Assembly (NCBI GenBank): GCA_036320915.1
Contig: JAXBDG010000002.1
Span: 2,108,001 to 2,172,000 of the forward strand
DNA length: 64,000 bases
DNA from: Linnemannia elongata
Lineage: Eukaryota; Mortierellomycota; Mortierellomycetes; Mortierellales; Mortierellaceae
Direction: 5' to 3'
Position 1 is the stretch's first letter. Every line of letters begins with the position of its first letter. The notes below the pieces were generated by a model. It was not told the origin of the DNA, did no database searches, and was given only the letters and a program-made list of their open reading frames with translations. Position numbers and translations under genes: made by a program. Shown here piece after piece: positions 29,447-40,207 of this stretch.

Positions 29447-32400
29447 ACTAGAATAGTACCCGCGGCTACGCTCGCGGGGGGGGTGCCTTAATAGAATTTG
29501 TGCTGCCTGAGATTCGTTTACAAAGGGAGAAAAATAATAAAAAACATAACCAATGTTTATTGCTCTTCTTTTCTCTTCTTTTTTTGAAAATCAAAAACTG
29601 TTGTAACAGACAATTAGGCAAACTCACGAAGAATCTCCGGATAAACGACATTTGTTGTGCAGTCATATCGTGTATCGGCCTCCTGCCCCTCAATCAACAC
29701 ATGTACATTGTTCCTGTTTGTCACTCGAGATAGGGCGACATATAGTTGGCCATGGGCGAACACTGGCTTCTTGAGATAGATGCCGACAGTGTCCAAAGTC
29801 TGACCTTGGGACTTGTTGATAGTCATTGCAAAAGCTGGCCGAGCCGGAAACTGGAGTCGCTGGAACTTGAACGGCATATCGAGGTCAGAAGGACACATCG
29901 GAATGCGAGGAACCGATACTTGGGCGCCGGCATGTGTCCCTGTAATGATAGTGGCTTTCAAGATGTACCGAGTGAATGATGTACATATGAGGCGTGTTCC
30001 ATTGCAAAGGCCCTCTGGAGGCATGATATTTCGAAGTAGAATGATAGGACAGCCTACGGTCAATCTCAGGCGGTGAGGAGGGAGCGAAGAAGACTTGAGG
30101 CCATGCAGAAACTCGACAGGAAAGAGATTTTCACCTCTACCATCCTCGTCATCGATCACAGAGTCCTGCGAGAGAAACTCCCTTGATTCTCCATCTATGG
30201 CTGACATGATGCGGTTGTTGACTTCATCGACATCGTCGTTTGTTGGACAGAGCACTGCACGCTTATTGAGATACTGCGCATTGCCAACATTGCGGTTGAG
30301 GCCTGGGTAGACCTTGGCAATGAGACTGTCTATGTCGGCATTGGCTGGCATCACCATCTGGGGTGGAAGTGTGATGGTAGTGGAGATTCCATGGTCTGGA
30401 GATGGGCCAGGAACTCTTCCATCTCCGACTTGAAGGAGCCAGTTGGCAAACTCGGTCTGTTCCTCGATATCGGGGGCATTGGCATTCCTGAGAAGACGCA
30501 TGTTGGCGGAGAGGCGAAGGTATTGGATGTGCGGCCAAAGTGAAGACCGTTTAAGGCAGGCTCCAACGGTTTCTTCTCTGCGTCCTTGCTTGATGGCTGG
30601 AGGAATCTGTCTAAAGTCACCACCAAAGACCATGAGCTTTCCTCCAAAGGGACGGTGTTCGTTCTCAGGATCCACAGTCTTCATCAGGTCTTTGAGTATG
30701 CGATCTACAGCCTCAAAAACATGTTGATGAGTCATAGGTGCTTCATCCCAGACAATGATCTTGGCCTGGATGAGGAGATGGGCAGTTGGTGACCTGTGAT
30801 TGACCGGGCAAACACTATCCTCGTGCGTAGGGACAGGGATCTTGAAACGCGAATGAGCAGTTCTCCCGCCTTGTAGAAGCAATGCGGCGATTCCAGATCC
30901 AGCAACGGCAAGAGTGATATGGCGATTTGACCGGACCATGGACAGGATAAGGGAATAGAGGAAGGTCTTCCCTGTACCTGCGGGACCATCGATGAAGTAT
31001 GCCTCGGAAGAGCCCGTCTCATAGGAGTGCTTGATTCGGTCGTATGCACTCCTCTGATCCGCATTAAGGGAGCGTTCCATCATGGCAAGCTCCTCCGCAC
31101 TTTGCAAAGAGTAATTCAACTCACCTGCAATAAATGCGTTTGCGTTAGGATCATGCTGGTCCAGTATGACTGGCTTGAGAATGCCTTGGTAGTCATCGAG
31201 GGTCTTGTTGAGATGCCTCAAAAGAATTTGTAGGTGGATCAAAGCAGCGTTGGCACGCCTGTCTGCAAATTCTTCTCGCTGTGCGTCACTGGTAGCATCA
31301 CGCTGTTTTGGATGGAGATCATCGGACAGTACATCGCGAAAGGTGTTCCACAGTCGAGCAGGATCCCCGGGGTTGCAAAAGGCAAGGATCTCTGCAAACG
31401 TAATGCGAAGCTGGTATCCCGTCTGACTGACGGCGGCATCCCGAAGAGAGGTCTCCCACTCTTGATCGTCTTTAAGAAGGCCAAGGGCATCGCAGGCATT
31501 CTTGAATGTGGGGTGAACGACGTTCTCGACTGTCCTCAAGTCCTCAAATGATTTGGGACTTTTACTGAGATCAGCAACAGCCGTAAATAAAACAGCTCGC
31601 CGGCGGTAGCATGCACATAATAGAGGCGGCCGACTGTACACCCTCTCTCTCTGAACTTCCATCGCTTATCCCTCTTGAGGTAAACGTGTGTCCGTGGGAA
31701 ATCGTAATACAATGATGCGGGTTCGTTGGGATGGTCACGGTTATAGTTGAAAAATGCAGTTAGCGAACTGCGCTCCAATGCGGCTCTCTCTAGGATATCG
31801 GCGATTGGTTCGTCCGGGCGAAAGGCGTGCATGAACTGGCCGGGAAGATGAATATGCAACCGGGTGACAGATGGATAGGCACTGTGCATGCGGAACCCAT
31901 ATATACGCCAAGCAGCCTCAGATGCAGAGACGTAGCGACCGTCGATAAAATCAATGATCTCGTCGATCTCTCGCGGGCCATTACCGGCTTGGACTCCATC
32001 TTGGTCAGGTTGTTGAATCACGACTGTGGCTCGATCGTGGCCCTTGTAGATGTACTTGAACAGATACTTGATCGCAGAAGACGACGTGCAGCTCTCGATA
32101 TTGGTGTGCGCGCCGTACTTTGCCACCAGATAGAGGTTATGAGGAACAACCCAACAGTTGTCGAAAACCCCTCGACCATCGATCCTGATCGTCCTTCCAT
32201 CGTTGCGGCGCCGGTATTGAGGGTAGCCATTCGGACCGTTTGTAGTGTGTTCGAGGAAAGGCTTGGGATAGCCTTTTTGAACATACACCGCCTTTCATGC
32301 AGGGTGACGCCATATTTGCCACTCCGCCTGGGCCATGGAGCATAGTGTTCTTGACAGTCTCGTAGGCGGCCGCGTGAGTTTCAGGGTTAGGGATCTCAGC

Positions 32401-33500
32401 GGAGATATTTTTGTCGTAATCGGAAGGATTTTCAGGCTTGTGATCAGGACTCATGATGAGCAGAATGTGTGCGTGAGGGAGACCACGCTTCTGAAACTCG
32501 ATGACATGGATCATGGCGACAACTTCCCCAAGAACCTTTTTCTTCAGCAGGTCGTCGAGAAGCTCCTGCAACTTGACGTGAAAGACGCGGGCAGTCAAGT
32601 CCGGACGGTCGACCGCTGTTTGATGTGGGAAAAGCTCAGACGTGATTTCAGGCCACTTGGGATTGCACGTAAACGTGATGAAATAATCCGGGTTGGAGGA
32701 GTATGCACGCACAATGGACATTGCATCTTGATACAGCTGGTGCATAGACCGAGGTCCGCCAAGATAACTTGAAGGTAAGATAATTCGTCTCCCCACAGCA
32801 GCTGCGTTCACGTCTCCAGCATTGACCGCATCTTGCAATCCTAAAGAAGAAAGAAGAGAAAAAAAAAAAAAAAAAAATAAAAGGAAAAGGAAAAGGCGAG
32901 GTAGGAAAAAAAAATTAGAATTCAGAGAATTACTTTCAAAAATATTCGGAGTACTTTCAGTATCATAAATAATGGTTCCCTTGATTACCTGAATAGAGTT
33001 CAATGCGAAGAGTCTGCTGATTCTTCTTTAGATAATTGAGGCGATTCATGTCCATGGTGCAAAACATGTCGACCATCAACTGCTGTAGAAGGCGTTTTGA
33101 ACGGAACATGTACTCACTGCTATTGCCAGCGCGGTATTGGAGGCGATAAGCGAAGAAATCCATCATGGTGATCCTGCGACGGCTGTTGCCTTGGGCCTGC
33201 TCCTGGTCATATTCACCCTCATTCTCTTCACCATCAAACTCGTTGTCGAAATCCATGGCAACTTGTGGATCAGCGTTGTCAAGGTGATTGTCGGCATTGC
33301 GGCCGTTATAGCCCTGGTCGAGCTGCTTCTCCATGTGTTCAAAACCATTAGTTGAGCCATAGGAACGTCAAAGTTTAAAACCGAAAAAGGAAAAGAAAAA
33401 ACGGAGAGGTAGGTAACTACTGTGACTGCGAACTAACGTAAGTCAGGTGACGCGCACCGATTTTGTATTATTTGACGCGCACCGATTTTGTATTATTTGA
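29447..33500 (-). mobile_element. Helitron, putatively autonomous but frameshifted
   Basis: Read on the minus strand, the 3' end is a hairpin (CCCGCG..CGCGGG, 29459-29478), 7 bases, then CTAGT at 29451-29447 followed by T. This is the CTRRT terminus of Helitrons. The 5' end is inferred at 33500, where TCAAATAATACAAAATCGG begins and is repeated twice in tandem (25 bp units). It encodes a RepHel protein. Its 5' end abuts another Helitron terminus at 33500-33504. Confidence 0.8.
29614..33334 (-). pseudogene. Helitron RepHel protein (HUH Rep plus Pif1-like helicase), two frameshifts
   Basis: Exon 1 runs 33334-32989, then a 148 bp intron (32988-32841), then 32840-29614. The Rep part shows FITFTCNPKWPEI, the HUH motif in KRGLPHAHILLIM and the catalytic Tyr region IKYLFKYIYKGHD. 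The Pif1-like helicase shows Walker A DGPAGTGKTF, FGGDFRQIPP, and C-terminal INKSQGQTLDTVGIYL. A one-base insertion near 32271 shifts the frame within CMKGGVCSKR..YPKPF. A one-base change near 31555-31562 shifts it again before SFEDLRTVENVVHPTF. Otherwise all motifs are present, so inactivation is recent. Upstream of residue 1 no further Rep N-terminus was found. Confidence 0.85.
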
Positions 33501-34522
33501 CTAGCTTAGTGCCCGCAGCGTCCGCTGGCGGAGGGAGAAGGAGACGGGGAGGGAGACGGCGAAGCATTAAAGGCACCGTTTCGCCCCAGTATCAGTATTT
33601 TGAATGGATAGCCTGAAAATGAGGAAGGGGCTCTAAGATTGCAGTCGCGATCTGCGTGGCTGAACACCTGACACCTTATGTGTCGGTGGGAAATGTGGCC
33701 TTTCCTTTTTTACTTTAGCTCCTAGCAGTCTTTCTCATCGAATATTTGAGTCCGTGCGAGACCCAAAGTTCAATTCGAATAAGTATTGTGCTCGACTCCT
33801 ACAGTGGACTCCAACGGGGTTGAATATTCGATGAGAAAACACTACTCATCCCTCTTCTTTCTTTCTCTCATTCTTTCTTTTTCTCATTTTGTTCTTTTTT
33901 TGCCCTCTGTATCACTGCACCCGCTTCCCTGTACCCGCTTCCCTGTACCCGCTTCCCTGTACCCGCTTCCTTACCATCTCCTCTGCTTTAATGTTCTGAG
34001 CGTTGGGCCATCACAATATTATTTTTTTTTTTTTTTTTTTTTCTGGTGGTGATTTTTGGGCGGTGATAGTCAGCTTGGTACCTTGCTGTCATAGCGTGTA
34101 GTAGGGCGACATCTCTGGTACTGTGATGAATAATGTTTACCAAGTTACTTTTGTTTTTTCGCTTTGTTTTGATTTTGTTTTATTAGAGAGATTGATCGAT
34201 ACTGTGTGCAAAGTAAAGAAAACACACTACAATAGAAAAAAGAAAAGCAAACAAATTGTCCCTGTATCCCTGAAGCAATGAAGCACTGAAACGCGAGAAG
34301 GTAGAGAGTGCACTCGATCCAACGAACGATCAAAGTGCAAAAAACAGCCTATCCACTTCCAGGCTGTCAACCAACCCTCCTCCTCTTCTTGTTGCCAGGC
34401 CAGGTGATTTATCCAAAGGTCAAGTGTCAAATGAGGTCAAGTGATTTATCGAAATTGTGACGGCGAACTAAGTCACTTGACGCTCTAAGTGACTGCGTGC
34501 ACCGAATTTGTTTTAGTAGAGA
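33500..34522 (-). mobile_element. Probable non-autonomous Helitron abutting the autonomous one
   Basis: On the minus strand it ends with a hairpin (33511-33530), CACTAAG, then CTAGT (33504-33500). The proposed start near 34522 (TCTCTACTAAAACAAATTCG) resembles the 5' end of the autonomous copy (AAAATCGGTGCGCG against AAATTCGGTGCACG). The interior holds the dispersed repeat also seen at 4 kb. No coding capacity. The 5' boundary is inference. Confidence 0.5.
33661..34190. repeat. Dispersed repeat, copy 2
   Basis: Counterpart of 3971-4490. It includes a small inverted-repeat element at 33733-33836 with perfect 14 bp ends TCTCATCGAATATT and AATATTCGATGAGA, then CCCGCTTCCCTGTA tandem units and a poly-T tract at 34022-34042. 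Confidence 0.75.
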
Positions 34523-34777
34523 GAAGAGAGAAGAAGATTAGAGAGAAGAGATTAGAGAGAAGAGAGAAGAGAGAAGAGAGAAGAGAGATGTTGGAAGGGC
34601 TCAAAAATCATACTTCAATACCTCTTATCCTTTTTGATTGGTCACATTTTTTCTTGAATAAATTTTTTCCACTTTGTAATCAAAACACATACAAAATGAA
34701 TGAGGATAAACCCCCAGGCTGGCAACACCTCTGGTACGTAAACACCAAAACTTGGGAGTTGAGAAAACGGTTCAGCT

Positions 34778-34807
34778 CCCGCGGCGTAGCCGCGGGCACT
34801 TGCTAGT
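34778..34807 (+). mobile_element. Plus-strand Helitron 3' terminus
   Basis: A perfect 8 bp hairpin (CCCGCGGC, GTA loop, GCCGCGGG; 34778-34796), then CACTTG, then CTAGT at 34803-34807 followed by T. It is nearly the same as the terminus at 29447 but on the opposite strand, so a third Helitron end is present. Its 5' end was not found. Confidence 0.7.
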
Positions 34808-35100
34808 TACGAAGTAAAAATGTGAGCATTTTCAAAACGTGACATGCTTCAAAGAACGAGTGCATTCCAATTGGCTAGAAATTTTTGTTCCATTCCACAT
34901 GTTTGAATGATAGGTGAACATCTAGGGCTTATGTTTGAATGATAGACAGTGCGAGCATACCCTCATGGTACTCTTTTTTCTTATATATACTGCATGTCCC
35001 AATTTTCACATCGCTCTTTTTTTTTTCACCTGTACCTTCTACCTTCCCTCTTGCTCTGACTCTTTCCAGCCCAAGTAACCGCTTTCGTTACAAAGAATCA

Positions 35101-38100
35101 ATGGCTCACAGTCGAGTAGGAAAGCGAGGCTCCCATGCTGACCGCCCCCCTATCCCACCAACCATATACAAGAGAACTCGCTCAAGCTCATTCAATGTAG
35201 CTGCCAGCAGCCAAAGCACCGGTAATGGCAAGGATACGCCACCAACCGCAAACACGAGAACACGCTCAGGCTCCTCCAATGTTGCCACCAACAGCACCAC
35301 CACCGACAACAGTACCACCAGCGGCATTAATAACACCACCTTCATTATCAAAGACACAACAACTGCTCCCAATAAGAGACAGAGGAGGGCAAGGAATAAG
35401 CGATCAAACTCAATCGTCAGTAATGGATCCTCGAAAAACACATCAGCATCCAGTGCCAAGAAGCAGAATAATAGCAAGCAAATGGAAACCAATGGCGCAC
35501 AAGCGCCTACAGCGAACGAAGATATCGAGAGTGACGACCCAGGTAAAAATGACAATTCTATCAGCATGCTGCTCCTTATTATTTGTGAAGTAACAATTTT
35601 CATTACTAACTGTGTAATGTTTTGCCAATATGGGCGATATGCATAGCAGACAATTCTGGCGATGAGTTTGTAGACGCAGGCTCCGGGTCAGAGGCTGAGG
35701 AACTTGAAGACTTCAACGACGAGGATGAGGACGACGAGGGTACTCAAGAGAGCGCACCAAACACTAGTGGCGCTCCTCAAGCGCGATTGATAAATAACAG
35801 AGGGTTAAAGAAAACAGGTATAGCTGCTCTTCATACAACAAAAGCAGCCGGCAGCTATGTATAGATGAAGCAGGACCAAGAACTGAAGCTAAACAACATA
35901 TTTTCCTTCATTCGTCGTAGTTGACTATGTATGGCTGATCGGGAAGCTTGTAAATACGGCAATGGATCTAAATCAGGGGAAGGAAAAGGCTCAAAGGAAG
36001 GGGAAGGGTAAAGATGAGGCGATTTCAATCGCGGAGCAAGAGCTGGAGTTTGTGCGACAAGTGGATGAGAGCTCTCATGGACACGCTGGTAACACACAAG
36101 CCGCATACAAGTCGACTTACCGTCCGTACATGGTAAGTTTGGTAATTAATTAAAGGCTGATTATTTAATTCCTTTCCTTGGCTAACCAAACGTCCTATAC
36201 GCACCTTTTGCCTCTTATCCTGTTGGTTTTGTAGGAGTTTTGCGATAAGGTATATGCCGAAGAAGGACTGAAACGCTACGAGGTTAATGCTGTAAAAACA
36301 GCGAGTTTCCTCAAAGAGAAACTCTGTCCTCAGTCCACCCGCAAGAACATCCCCACCCATATTATTAAAGACACCAAAGTCTTCATGCATCGCAGTGTCA
36401 TTCAAAACCATGGAATTCCCATTACTGGAGAAGGCATTCAAGGAACATTTGACTTCGCGCTTTGTAAGTAAAAAATGAACCGGAATTATGAAATGTTGAG
36501 GAACGAAGTACAACATCAGATAATAACCTCTTACTACTTTTACACGCATCCAATTAGACCTAAAGGAAATCGAAAAAAGAGACCCAAGAAGGCAGCAGAG
36601 CAGAACAAGGAAGGTCCCCTCAAGCCTACCCAAGTCATGGTTCCTTACGGAGTCAGCAGAATCAGCCAGGCGTACTCAGCCATCATTCACTTGTGGACGC
36701 TACAGACGAGCAGATTGCGACAACGAAGCGAGGAGCCGGCAATCCGTCCCAGTAAGCTAATCGAGAAAACTATTGATGCATACAACCGGAGTCTTGTAGG
36801 TGGGATGCTTAAGGCCGAGCACTTTGAGAAGGATGCTGATGGAAACATTATCAAGGTTGGACGAGAAGTCACAACCGACAGTTACGCCACCAACTACTAT
36901 TCGATCCAGGAGCACATAAAGTGCCTGCTTTACACGTGGCAACAACCCGTCACTGCTCGCTCTTCTGGAATGCGAGAATACTTCAATCTTGCGGTGCGAC
37001 ATGCCATGCTGTTGAGAGACGAGGACTTGCGGCGCCTGAACATTGCGAACTGTACGATCGACACGCTTGAGCAGCAGCTTGGAGGCACCCAACCGATCAT
37101 GGCCATGGTGTTTTCGATTCACGGTGGAAAGACAAGTCAGCACGGGCTTCGTCAGGAAGGTATCGCCATCCGGCACCATGATTTCCGTCGCTGTAGTGTA
37201 GGCGCGATGGCATTTTATTTGTACGAACGCTTCCAGGTAATTTACTATTATTCTTTACCATTACAGTGATATTGCTCTTGTCGCCTTTAATTTTTCGTCT
37301 GTATTATTATTAAGAACCAATGCCATTTACAATAGGTGAGGAGGGAGCCTTGGCCGAATATGATCCAGGATGCGGGGTGGACCGGCATAAAGCTTTTAAG
37401 CAGCGGAGCTGGATCGGATAAATACGCTGAGATATCTTACTCCACCAATCGAGCCACAACAATGGATGTCTTTATCGCCAACAACATATCATGTTCCAAT
37501 ATCACTCACTCTGGACGGCATAGTGGAGCAAAGGAAGGTGTCCGACTCAATGTTCTGGAGGAGGATATTAGGACCGGAGGCCGATGGATCCAGAACACGG
37601 GCAAGATGCAGCAGTATTATTTGCAGAAGAGGCCGACACAATGGGCGCTTGCAATAGCAGGGTTTCGAAACAAGCCATTCCATCTTCCACGCAATGAAGT
37701 CGATCCACCGCTCGATCTGCAGAGGCAGATATTCCCGTTTATCGAATCCTTGATTGGGAACGACGGAACCAAGAAGAACACCGAATGGAAAAGGGATTGT
37801 GATCGAGAGATGGAGCAGTTTGATCCCAACAATACAGCAGAGCTGGATACCGTTCTTCCAGAGCCGCTGACGCCTCTCTCCAAGTCTGATGGTTCTAGAC
37901 GACCGACCGTATACCGAGTACGATCCAATATCACGTTTGTCTTGCGCTTGATGCTGCGCCTTCGACGAGTCCTGCTTCAAGATGCCGCGGTGTATCTATT
38001 TCTTGGAAAGACGCAAGGATTTCGATCGCCGCTATTGGATACGCCTAATAGTGTGTTCATGAGCAAAGCCTTTCTGTCGTTTCAGGAGGACGTTGTTGCG

Positions 38101-39305
38101 GCGGTGCTGATGAAAAAAGTCGTGTTACCCAAGAACATTCCGGACAATATGTTGCGCGCTTTGGAGGTGTCAAGCTCGAACCAGTCGAACGACATGCACG
38201 TCCTAAGAAAGTCCCTGACTGCGGTGAATGACAAGCTTGCCCATCAGTCCAACCAAAGCCTATGGGCGAACAACATCCTTGATGCCCTTGCCAAGTCATT
38301 TCTAGCCCAGGAACAGCAACTCCGCATCCAAAGAGAAACCATCGAGTCCATGCAACAAGCAATCGACGCTATGGCGCGGCAGCTACGCCTTCAAGGCCCT
38401 GTTGCTCCGGGCAAACAGCTCATAGTGGACAAGAACTATGACCGAACAGAGATCTTGGTCGAGTTGGCTAAAAGTTCTCCTACAAACCCGATCGACCGTA
38501 AGCTTTGGGTTTTCTTGCTAGGCGCGGTCTCAAAGTTTCCCGTCAAGGATACAACTAAGTTGTACTCAGAGTCGACAGGCCTATCTTCTTATGTACTGCC
38601 ATTATGTCAAGCATTTATGGGCGATCCTGAAAAGATGGTCTTCTTGAACTTGTAAGCAATATGACTAATTAACTTCGTTTATTTTTAAGCCTTACTGTAT
38701 GGTGTTTATTTTCAAACTAATATAATAATGTTTTTGGTTTGCTTTATAGTGTGGACAAGACTACAGTATCCGGAAAGAGCAGAACTGGAACGAAGAGCAA
38801 GCGAGAGCCTGATCTTGTGCTGGAGTTAAAGGACCAATCGAACAAAACCCTTTGCGAGTTGGGTATTGGCGAAGGAACCTCCCATGCTCATAAAAACTAC
38901 AGGAAGAAGAACGCCAAAGATTTGGCGCGTATTGGTCTAGGACTGAAGGACGCTCTGGATCTGATCCAGGACAAGTATGGCGTGGACGATGCGACCCTGG
39001 TGGGATATCAAGTGATAGGACAGACCATGAGCATTTACTTGATGCGATGTTGCGGCAACATGTACGTTATGGTTCATGTTCACGATCTCTCGATCCCTGA
39101 CAGTATGAAGGAGCTGGCGATCATTGGAGCGGAGTACAACATATGGTTTGAGTTGGCACTGACAGTCGAGAACGGAATCAAACCAGTGTTGAATGCTGCA
39201 GCGAAAGGAAAAGTGACGGCGGTTCTCCCTCCTTTGGGCGTAGGTAAGACGCGGTTTCGTACGGTTCTCACCCCAGAGCTGAACAAGCTTCTGAAACGTA
39301 TGTAG
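35101..39305 (+). CDS. Crypton-like tyrosine recombinase (Ndc10-type) with C-terminal nuclease-like domain
   Basis: Seven exons fit: 35101-35542, 35647-35817, 35921-36132, 36235-36463, 36558-37236, 37336-38651 and 38750-39305. All have GT..AG introns. The total is one base short of a whole number of codons, and the register changes in exon 5 near an A6 run at about 36573, so a 1-bp deletion is likely. Order: disordered Ser/Asn/Thr and acidic N-terminus (about 250 aa); core-binding helices (SFLKEKLCPQSTRKNI); catalytic domain with Arg before CSVGAMAFYLYERF, His/Arg in THSGRHSGA and Tyr in KMQQYYLQKRP, then LAIAGF as in Ndc10; coiled coil near residue 960. The end resembles a PD-(D/E)xK-like domain (EPDLVLELK, LCELGIGEG, NAKDLARIGLGLKDALD). 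Likely the integrase of a Crypton element; possibly host-domesticated. Confidence 0.75.
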
Positions 39306-39407
39306 GATAGTATCATACATTTCTACACTCACAAACCTTCTGAAAACCACAGATGCTACGTATGAAACATCTGCGTAGGATAGATCCGTCCCCAAACACA
39401 GTTGAAT

Positions 39408-39646
39408 AAACTACCCTTAAGCTGCACATCCAAGGAAAGAGAAAATAATAAGACACCGGGCTTGATCTTAGCAAGACTATTCTACTACTTACAATCCCAC
39501 TAAAATAAAAAAAGACCCACCTCCGCCAGTGGTATAGAACAAAGCATCGGCAATGCAACCTCGAATGATAATGGGAGGAGAGAAAGAGTCGACATCGAAG
39601 GATCAATAAGCAACGTCCCTATGAACGCTTGGCTGCCACAAGCCAG
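39408..39646 (-). pseudogene. 28S rRNA 3'-end copy with internal deletion
   Basis: The reverse complement begins CTGGCTTGTGGCAGCCAAGC and runs to GATCCTTCGATGTCGACTC. It then jumps to the last part of 28S (GGGATTGTAAGTAGTAGAAT, AGATCAAGCCC) and ends with CTTAAGGGTAGTTTA, a spacer sequence also found after the 28S end at 9603. About 430 nt in the middle of the corresponding 8983-9549 segment are missing or replaced. Confidence 0.75.
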
Positions 39647-40207
39647 GTATTCTTCTCTCATAGGCTGTACATTTATTTGAAGACCCATGAAAATGTCAAC
39701 AGCAGTTTTCTTTAACATTGCTCACTTGAGAGCAATTGATGCATAGGATTAGTGTCACAGTATTCTAGAATTATCTTTCTACTTCACCTTCCTTACTACG
39801 CCCTCACCAGGCGTAGCAACTAAGTTTTCGCCAGCCCCCACCACTGCGTCTCTAACTACCACGCCTCCGACTCTTTTATAAATACCCTCGCATCTTATAC
39901 CATAAAACGGAATCTTTTTCTAGCCTTTTCCACTTTCCCTTAGCACTCTTATCTCCCTCTCGTCTCTCTCTAGTCACACTCTTGCTTACTTCTCTTTCTC
40001 ATTCCCTCATTCACACTCTCTTGCTCTCAAATTGTATCCACGTCATTGATTACTTTAAAACATCACCGTCATCTTGTTTATCCTCTGTATTTTGTTCCTA
40101 TTTAATTCTTTCTCTCCTCAATCTACTTCGTTATCGCACCTTAGTGTGACCCCATCATCACCATCCTCGTCATCATCCCCTTCACGCTTGTCACGCTTTT
40201 CTCCTTC

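Noticed and set aside
34489..34806. Plus-strand frame of 105 codons ending in a Gly/Val/Ala tail
   Set aside because: It starts in GA repeats and its end is the Helitron hairpin, so it is not a gene.
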